This document shows, one piece after another, positions 59,172-64,000 of a stretch of 64,000 bases of DNA; positions within the stretch are counted from its first letter, which is position 1, and each line of letters starts with the position of its first letter. Source of the stretch: Rhodococcus globerulus NBRC 14531 (lineage in GTDB: Bacteria; Actinomycetota; Actinomycetes; Mycobacteriales; Mycobacteriaceae); the NCBI RefSeq assembly GCF_001894805.1, contig NZ_BCWX01000011.1, positions 42,245 through 106,244 on the forward strand, given 5' to 3'. Position numbers and translations under genes: made by a program. Under the pieces are notes generated by a model. It was not told where the DNA came from. It saw only the letters and a program-made list of their open reading frames with translations, and searched no databases.

Positions 59172-59987
59172 CTACTGCCCTTCGTCGTCGCGTGGTGTGA
59201 ATGCGTCTTTGATGACGAGATTCATCTCGTGGGTGTCGTCCGCCTTGCTGAACGCGTCGATCATTGCTTCGCTGAGGGTAGTACGTTTCTCCACGGACAT
59301 TTTGCCCAGCGCATCACTGTCATGGGCAATGTCCTCTCCCTCGCCGAGCATGTAGACCCAGGAGTCGGTCACCGTTCGCACCGGCCACCGCCCGCTCTCG
59401 CGTGCAATGCGCATCGCGACCCGGCGGCCACGCCAGCGGCAATGCGCAATGATCGACGCACGCCAGAGCGGCTGGCGATGGTGCTGCATCTGCTTGGCAG
59501 TCCACATGTCCGGGTTCACCATTCGCCCGATGTAGCCCTTATAGCAGGCACCGAGGAACCGCTTCATCGCGATGTCACCGGTATCGACCGCAACTTTGCG
59601 GCCCTCACGCAAGATCTTTGCCCATTTGTCGAGGGCGCGGCCCTGCTCCGGGTACACCCAGGCTTCGGTGATGTCGAGATCGTCGAGTTCGGCGCCAATA
59701 CCGCCGTCCGCAACAGGGGCTTGCAAGCTGTCGAGGCTGACGGATGTGACCCACGTCTGCACTGGTTGATCGGCGAGCATATGCGGGTGTGGGAGGGGAA
59801 GTTTCGCGGGCAACGCCAGCGAGTTGCCGGCGGGCAGCGTGATGCGCCGCAACCCGAACGGTGCACCCTTGACACCCGATGCTGCTGCGCTGATGGCGTT
59901 CTCGCCACTCAGGTGGCGGGGTTTGCCAGGCGTGCTTTGCCGTTCTTGCTCTCGAAGACTCGCTTCTCTGCTGCACCTCCGAGACAT
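59172..59987 (-). CDS. Tap-like telomere-associated protein, N-terminally truncated
   Basis: 271 residues as an open frame. The C-terminal region (ITEAWVYPEQGRALDKWAKILREGRKVAVDTGDIAMKRFLGACYKGYIGRMV and then WRASIIAHCRWRGRRVAMRIARESGRWPVRTVTDSWVYML) resembles the polymerase-like C-terminal half of actinobacterial Tap proteins, with TDS in place of a DTDS-type motif. Streptomyces Tap is over 700 residues, so most of the N-terminal part is missing. Just upstream, another frame (RCLGGAAEKRVFESKNGKARLANPAT) reads like the preceding sequence, implying a frameshift near 59920. An IS3 relic lies beyond. Possibly a pseudogene. Confidence 0.55.
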   Translation of the reverse strand: MSRRCSREASLREQERQSTPGKPRHLSGENAISAAASGVKGAPFGLRRITLPAGNSLALPAKLPLPHPHMLADQPVQTWVTSVSLDSLQAPVADGGIGAELDDLDITEAWVYPEQGRALDKWAKILREGRKVAVDTGDIAMKRFLGACYKGYIGRMVNPDMWTAKQMQHHRQPLWRASIIAHCRWRGRRVAMRIARESGRWPVRTVTDSWVYMLGEGEDIAHDSDALGKMSVEKRTTLSEAMIDAFSKADDTHEMNLVIKDAFTPRDDEGQ

Positions 59988-60129
59988 CTAATTCGCATTA
60001 CGCCACGGCACACAAGACTGGACGACTCGAAATTTCACCAATAATGCTCTCGGACTATAAGTTCCGCGCGGATGCACTCAAGCGGCAGGTGCATTAAATG
60101 CTGTCTGACCGATCTAGTGTCAGGTCTTG

Positions 60130-60494
60130 GGCCAAGGCCCAGGTTTCCTTCTCCCAAAATGCTGTTCCCGATGGTCCGCGACCTCGCCACAGGTGGATTT
60201 CCGGTCACGGTGCCGTGCCAGATGCTCAGTTTCTCAACTCAGGCGTTCCATAGATGGCGTGCCAGCCCTGTGACACAAAAGGATTGGGACGATGCGCATT
60301 TGATCAACGCCGCCTACGACATTCACACCGACGACCCAGCTTTCGGATACCGATTCATCGCCGACGAATTACCGAACCGAGGCATCATCGTCGGCGAGAA
60401 CCGTGTCGCTCGGTTGTGTCCGCAGGAACATCTCTGATCGGTGTTCGCGAAGAAGAAGGGACTAAACAGGAAAACGGGGCCAGCGGTCCACGAC
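60130..60494 (+). pseudogene. IS3-family OrfB transposase relic (N-terminal part)
   Basis: The frame reads VRDLATGGFPVTVPCQMLSFSTQAFHRWRA and VTQKDWDDAHLINAAYDIHTDDPAFGYRFIADELPNRG, the N-terminal OrfB region of an IS3 subgroup. An in-frame TGA at about 60435 replaces the usual Trp codon. Reading continues SVFAKKKGLNRKTGPAVHDD and stops matching near 60494. Inactive, and from a different subgroup than the relic at 57898. Confidence 0.8.
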
Positions 60495-60509
60495 GACCGC
60501 CGGCACAGT

Positions 60510-60795
60510 CCATGATGTCGCGGGCTTTGACGTTTTTGAGTTTCTTCTTCGCATCGGCACGCAGTTTGTTCGTCTCCCCCGACCTACAACTGGACACTGC
60601 AGATCTGGAACGGCCGATTTTCTGTGCGACAGCATCGATTCCTCCGAGACGCTCGATCGCAGCCCGGCGTTGGGCATGCTCGAAAACCTCCGGGGTGGGG
60701 GATGGGTCCCTGCTGCGCCCACGCCGCAACGTTCGATCCGACGGAGGCGTCCGGCCCGCATCGATCGCTGCTTGGCGTAATCCGTCGTTCTTTTC
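60510..60795 (-). pseudogene. Decayed paralogue of the Tpg-like gene
   Basis: Pieces in two frames match the intact Tpg-like gene closely: NDGLRQAAIDAGRTPPSDRTLRR, WAQQGPIPHP, then HAQRRAAIERLGGIDAVAQKIGRSRSAVSSCRSGETNKLRADAKKKLKNVKARDIM. Only the helix-turn-helix region survives, with frame changes and no C-terminal domain. It points to a second replicon end or an ancient duplication. Confidence 0.75.
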
Positions 60796-60999
60796 GACGA
60801 CAACTGCTCCGGTGCGAGCGGGCGTGGGACCGAGCAGAACACCGAGATACTGTGCGCACCAAGTGGGTCAGCGCTTGACCTCCTGCGGCGCTCGGACCGG
60901 CAACACCCCGGGCACGCCGCACTCGCGCCGACATATGCTCGGCGTTCAGCACCCCCCAACCAGCGCGAAAAACGTGGGGCATGGCGAGAAACCTAGCGG
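60796..60999. other. Short unassigned stretch
   Basis: No reading frame resembles a known family. It separates the decayed Tpg-like paralogue from the nucleotidyltransferase relic and is probably rearranged debris. Confidence 0.3.
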
Positions 61000-61311
61000 C
61001 TACTTTCGACCCAAATCCTTGCGACGCTGAACGGTTTGAGGATTAGACGACAAAATCCTCAGGCAATCGTGACTATGAGTACGGTAGGCATCCCGAAAGG
61101 CAAGCCACGATCGGTGCGAGGGATCTTCGAATTCCGCGTACACAATCTGTATGCGTCCCTCCGTCAGATCCTTCCATCGCGACTCCTCCACCTCCAGGTC
61201 CTCCATCGCGCAGGCCAGGAGTGCGGCATCGTCGAGATGCCTCGCGCGTTCGCGTGAATCTACTTTGTATGCCGCACCTTTCAATACACGCGAGCCGAGT
61301 ACATCCGGCAT
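61000..61311 (-). pseudogene. C-terminal fragment of an AbiEii/nucleotidyltransferase-like protein
   Basis: 103 residues: SRVLKGAAYKVDSRERARHLDDAALLACAMEDLEVEESRW, then AEFEDPSHRSWLAF. The K-x-HLDDAALL and DPSHxxW patterns are those of the helical C-terminal part of AbiEii-like nucleotidyltransferases. The catalytic GS...[DE]h[DE] domain is absent. It is probably a relic, although a short gene starting at ATG 61311 cannot be excluded. Confidence 0.55.
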
Positions 61312-61507
61312 GCTAAAACGGACGTGCTCCGTCCTTCCACCCCATGATCTCTACCAATCACCGATGCCAGCCATCGACTCCGCTGGTTACGACCGTGTTG
61401 GTGTCGAAATATGTTCGCTGACAGGTGTTGACGCGAAAAACCGATGACCATCGACATCGGCTCGCCACGGCAAGAATATCAGCCAGAATTACAGGAATCG
61501 CGTGCTG

Positions 61508-62440
61508 TTATTGCCCGAGTGCATCGCGCAGTGAACGCTGTTCCTCGTCGGTGTAAATCTCGCGCAAGGCTTTCGCCAGCACTTCCGGATTTACACCGAC
61601 CTTACGGAGCGAACGCAGTGAACGGACAGCCTTGGCCGTAACAATTGTGCTACTGCTTGAAGTCTCGGTGGGCGGATCTGTTTCCTTCGATTCCTCTTGC
61701 GCAGACTGTTTTTCGGCACGCTCCTGCGCGGCGCGCCAGGCCTTGACCTGACCTTCGAGCGGGACCTGCGCGAGGGAACGTGCCAATCTGATGGCGATCT
61801 CTCCCCCGCGAAGCTTCTCCTGAAGTTCAGGAGAAAGCTTGAGTAACGCGCGGCGCTGCGATACCCAACCTTTGGAACGACCGAGTCGCTGGGCTGCGGC
61901 GTCGGCACTGCCGCACTCGGCAACGAGCGCTTGGACTGCTTCTGCTTCTTCCAGGACATCGAAATCGCTGCGGCCGATGTTCTCGATGATCGCGGCTTCG
62001 AGAATCGATTCTGAGCTCGTTGCGATACTGTCGCGGACAACGACGTCCATGCCTGTGCGGCCGAATTCTTTTGACGCCGCAAGACGCCGGTTACCGTTGA
62101 CGACGATGTAACGTGCTGCACCGATGAGCTTTTCGTCAGCAGGAAATATCTTCAGCCAGGTCGCCCTGGTGATGGCGACGCCTGGTTGGAGCTGCCGTTC
62201 GGCGATCGTCGACAGATCTGACAAGTCACCGATCCGGCGCCGCGGGTTACGTGGGTTGCCGACCAACTCCCCTAAGGGAACATTCGCGAGGAGCTGACCA
62301 TCGATATACGTGCTGGCATCGGAAGGAACGCCTGCGGGTGTGGTTTTCGCGGGCGTTACAGGCTTACTATCGACGGAAGAGTTGTCGCCGACGGAACCGG
62401 CCAGCGACGCCAAGTCGATCCTGCCGCCCCTGCGCGCCAT
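61508..62440 (-). CDS. parB: Plasmid partition protein ParB
   Basis: 310 residues. The N-terminal ParB domain has GNPRNPRRRIGDLSDLSTIAERQLQPG and VVNGNRRLAASKEFG, equivalent to the GERRxRA CTP-binding motif. The helix-turn-helix is SADAAAQRLGRSKGWVSQRRALLKLSPELQEKLRGGEIAIRLARSLAQVP, and a dimerisation C terminus follows. It binds parS sites and works with ParA to segregate the plasmid. Its ATG shares one base with the parA stop (TGATG). The N terminus is longer and more acidic than in chromosomal ParB. Confidence 0.92.
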   Translation of the reverse strand: MARRGGRIDLASLAGSVGDNSSVDSKPVTPAKTTPAGVPSDASTYIDGQLLANVPLGELVGNPRNPRRRIGDLSDLSTIAERQLQPGVAITRATWLKIFPADEKLIGAARYIVVNGNRRLAASKEFGRTGMDVVVRDSIATSSESILEAAIIENIGRSDFDVLEEAEAVQALVAECGSADAAAQRLGRSKGWVSQRRALLKLSPELQEKLRGGEIAIRLARSLAQVPLEGQVKAWRAAQERAEKQSAQEESKETDPPTETSSSSTIVTAKAVRSLRSLRKVGVNPEVLAKALREIYTDEEQRSLRDALGQ

Positions 62441-63156
62441 CAGTGTCCACCAGCTTCCAACTCGAGGCTCAGTTTGTAGAAATCTTCGCGGGCCTGCAGA
62501 GAAACGCGATTGGCGTCGTATTCGGTCACCACGCGGCCGTCCGCAGCCGCACGTGTGTGAACCTTGTAGTGGCGCACCACAGTCCGGGCGAGCGGCCAAC
62601 CGTGAGCATTGACGAACGCGCGAGTCTGCTCCAGATCAACCTTGCCATCTCGCGGGTCCCAGTTATTGATAACGACAACGAACTTCTTGCCGAGGGGCTC
62701 GATGACCTTCTTGATCGTGCGAGCCGTCGGGTCGAAGCACAGCGGCTCGGGTTCGATCGGAACGATGACCAAATCAGCAATCGAGAGGACTGCGCGCAGT
62801 GCGTCACCGGACGCGCCGACACCCAAAGAGTCTGCACCGTCGCCGTTGCTGGAGAAATCGATCCACCCCGGTGTGTCAACATAGACGTGACTGATACCGG
62901 GAAGATTGTTGAGCTGGCTCAGAATCTTTGGATTGTCATGTGCCTGAGCGATTTTGAAGGGAAGTTCGTTGCCGGAACCTTCGACACGATCGGCCCACCA
63001 CACTGCCGATCCCTGAGGGTCAACCGAGATCGCCGCCACAGGCGATTCGACATCCGCATCACCGGTCAGCGCGTGAGCTTTCACCGCCGCGAGATTCATT
63101 GTCAGGGTGGATTTTCCCACTCCACCCTTTTGATTCAAAACCACGTGCACAGCCAT
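62440..63156 (-). CDS. parA: Plasmid partition ATPase ParA
   Basis: 238-residue deviant-Walker ATPase. The Walker A motif is VLNQKGGVGKSTLTMNL near the N terminus (residues 6-22), followed by ISVDPQGSAVWWA and HVYVDTPGW. It lacks an N-terminal helix-turn-helix, so it is a type Ib-like ParA and operon control may rest with ParB. ATG 63156 has a strong GGAGGT site. It pairs with parB and moves plasmid copies along the nucleoid. Confidence 0.93.
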   Translation of the reverse strand: MAVHVVLNQKGGVGKSTLTMNLAAVKAHALTGDADVESPVAAISVDPQGSAVWWADRVEGSGNELPFKIAQAHDNPKILSQLNNLPGISHVYVDTPGWIDFSSNGDGADSLGVGASGDALRAVLSIADLVIVPIEPEPLCFDPTARTIKKVIEPLGKKFVVVINNWDPRDGKVDLEQTRAFVNAHGWPLARTVVRHYKVHTRAAADGRVVTEYDANRVSLQAREDFYKLSLELEAGGH

Positions 63157-63176
63157 ATATAACCTCCGTATACTTC

Positions 63177-63195
63177 GCTCCCCAATAAGGGGAGC
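63177..63195. promoter_or_regulatory. GCTCCCC-N5-GGGGAGC inverted repeat upstream of parA
   Basis: The perfect 7-5-7 inverted repeat lies 21 bp upstream of the parA start, just before the ribosome site, where a repressor or ParB could bind. A TACTTCG direct repeat brackets it (63171-63177 and 63196-63202). A role as parS or as an mRNA hairpin is possible. Confidence 0.5.
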
Positions 63196-64000
63196 TACTT
63201 CGGACTTTCGCCGCCGCAACCACTTCGAAGCAGCGGGCGTGTCAAGTTCACTCTACGGGGTCCGCACGTGAATCCGTAAATCGACATGCGGCAATCACCA
63301 TAAGCCACAAAGAGCTTCGCGGCAACAGATGTCGAACGCGCTCGCGATCCACTTACTGCCAACACACGTGGAGGCCAACTGACCTGCCATTCAACAGTTC
63401 TGCACTACTGGAGCAGTCGAACGTGGAAACAATCTGCACGGGCAAACCCCAGTTGCGGCAGACCGGTTGCCGCAATCTCACAGTGGAGAACAAGTCTGAT
63501 TGCTCACCGGCGCCGTAACTGTGTGGGATTGACCTATCAACCTAACTTCTTATCGAAAGATACTCTGCTACAAGGCGATTCACGCAATCGACTATGTCTT
63601 TCAGCTCCGAAGCGCTCAGACAAAATTCGCCACACCCGCCCTGATTCATTGGCGATCATTCACCACCGGCCATTACGTCACAGTGACGATATGTTTACTG
63701 GTTTTACCAAGCCGAACAATTTCTATATGCGATCTGGCAGTTGGCCCTTCATTCCTATATCTTGCACCGCGCTACAAAGCGCGCCACGATTTATATCCGT
63801 GATTACGAACCGGAGTACGGTACAGGTTTGCACACATACGCGATCAAGAGGACGGAGCTCAGTGCCCCCATTTCTCGCGATAGGGCGATCTCCGATTTCC
63901 TAGCACCGACTGTGCCGGTTTACCGCGGTAAACTCCCCCACTCCGCTCTATCCGGCGAAGCGCTCGACCCCCGTGGTTTACCGCGTGACTCCCAGGGGAA
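63196..64000. other. Non-coding right end with palindromes (possible parS/origin region)
   Basis: No convincing gene; the one open frame (63523-63903) has no family features. At 63918-63933 there is a perfect 16-bp palindrome GTTTACCGCGGTAAAC, and its left half recurs as GGTTTACCGCG at 63975-63985. Next to parAB, these may be ParB sites or replication iterons. The region runs off the window. Confidence 0.45.

Noticed and set aside
57898..60494. The IS3 OrfB N-terminal relic (60130-60494) and C-terminal relic (57898-58283) could be halves of one split element, implying circular excision of the Tap/Tpg-like genes.
   Set aside because: The motifs differ in subgroup: the C-terminal piece has GDCYDNAVIESFWGRM, while the N-terminal piece is of the VTQKDWDDAHLINAAYDIH type, which goes with another C-terminal form. 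They are probably unrelated insertions.
63523..63903. A 126-codon open frame on the plus strand next to parA.
   Set aside because: No conserved motif, unlikely amino-acid pattern for a high-GC actinobacterial gene, and no ribosome site; the region looks non-coding.
1..64000. tRNA, rRNA, riboswitch or CRISPR features.
   Set aside because: None was recognised by eye on either strand; short RNAs cannot be excluded without a covariance search.

Overview
The window looks like an accessory replicon of a Rhodococcus-type actinobacterium, most likely a large, possibly linear, plasmid. The evidence is GC-rich codon use, frequent GTG starts, ATGA/GTGA gene overlaps, many divergent regulator/enzyme pairs, dense catabolic operons, many insertion-sequence relics, and a partition operon (parA-parB) at the right end. 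Next to parAB lies a gene pair whose order and content resemble the tap-tpg telomere genes of linear actinobacterial replicons. No rRNA, tRNA or CRISPR array was recognised. Assignments come from reading motifs; no database search was run.

Layout. 1-7.2 kb: lysine/2-aminoadipate catabolism. It holds an ALDH7 semialdehyde dehydrogenase (amaB-like, cut by the window edge), a DUF1338 2-oxoadipate dioxygenase/decarboxylase (hglS-like), a LysR regulator, a large FAD/Fe-S D-2-hydroxyglutarate dehydrogenase-like protein and a GntR regulator with a twin palindromic operator. 7.5-11.7 kb: TetR regulator, amine/amino-acid oxidase, RidA imine deaminase and MFS transporter. 12-12.5 kb: amidohydrolase relic fused to an IS6 transposase relic. 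12.7-17.7 kb: a two-component system with an MMPL exporter and two small membrane proteins. 18.3-21.1 kb: orphan ccsB and a drug-type MFS pump.

21.4-30.5 kb is an eight-gene leftward operon for an unidentified, probably N-containing, aromatic compound. It encodes a CarAa-like Rieske oxygenase with its reductase, a BphC-type extradiol dioxygenase, a meta-cleavage-type hydrolase, an amidase, an M20-fold protein with a degenerate active site, an Asp/Glu-racemase-fold protein missing one catalytic cysteine, and an FAD monooxygenase. MarR and IclR regulators, a malonyl-CoA-synthetase-like ligase and an enoyl-CoA hydratase follow (30.7-34.5 kb), and could feed ring-cleavage products into central metabolism.

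34.5-45.5 kb is an IS-rich zone. It contains a broken TauE/SafE gene fused to a truncated IS21 istA, IS256, IS110 and IS630 relics, and one intact IS21-family element with a 5-bp target duplication. Inside it sits a small intact module: MFS transporter, FlK-like acyl-CoA thioesterase and FadR-type GntR regulator, with two matching operator candidates. An HAD hydrolase lies at its right edge. 45.6-55.1 kb carries redox/detoxification genes (two SDRs, LtrA, ABM monooxygenase, haloperoxidase-type hydrolase, SnoaL-like protein) with LysR, LAL-type LuxR and TetR regulators. 55.6-64 kb is plasmid maintenance: a two-gene nucleotidyltransferase cassette, a serine recombinase, a truncated lipoprotein, IS3 relics, a Tap/Tpg-like pair with a decayed Tpg paralogue, a second nucleotidyltransferase relic, parAB, and a non-coding right end with palindromes.
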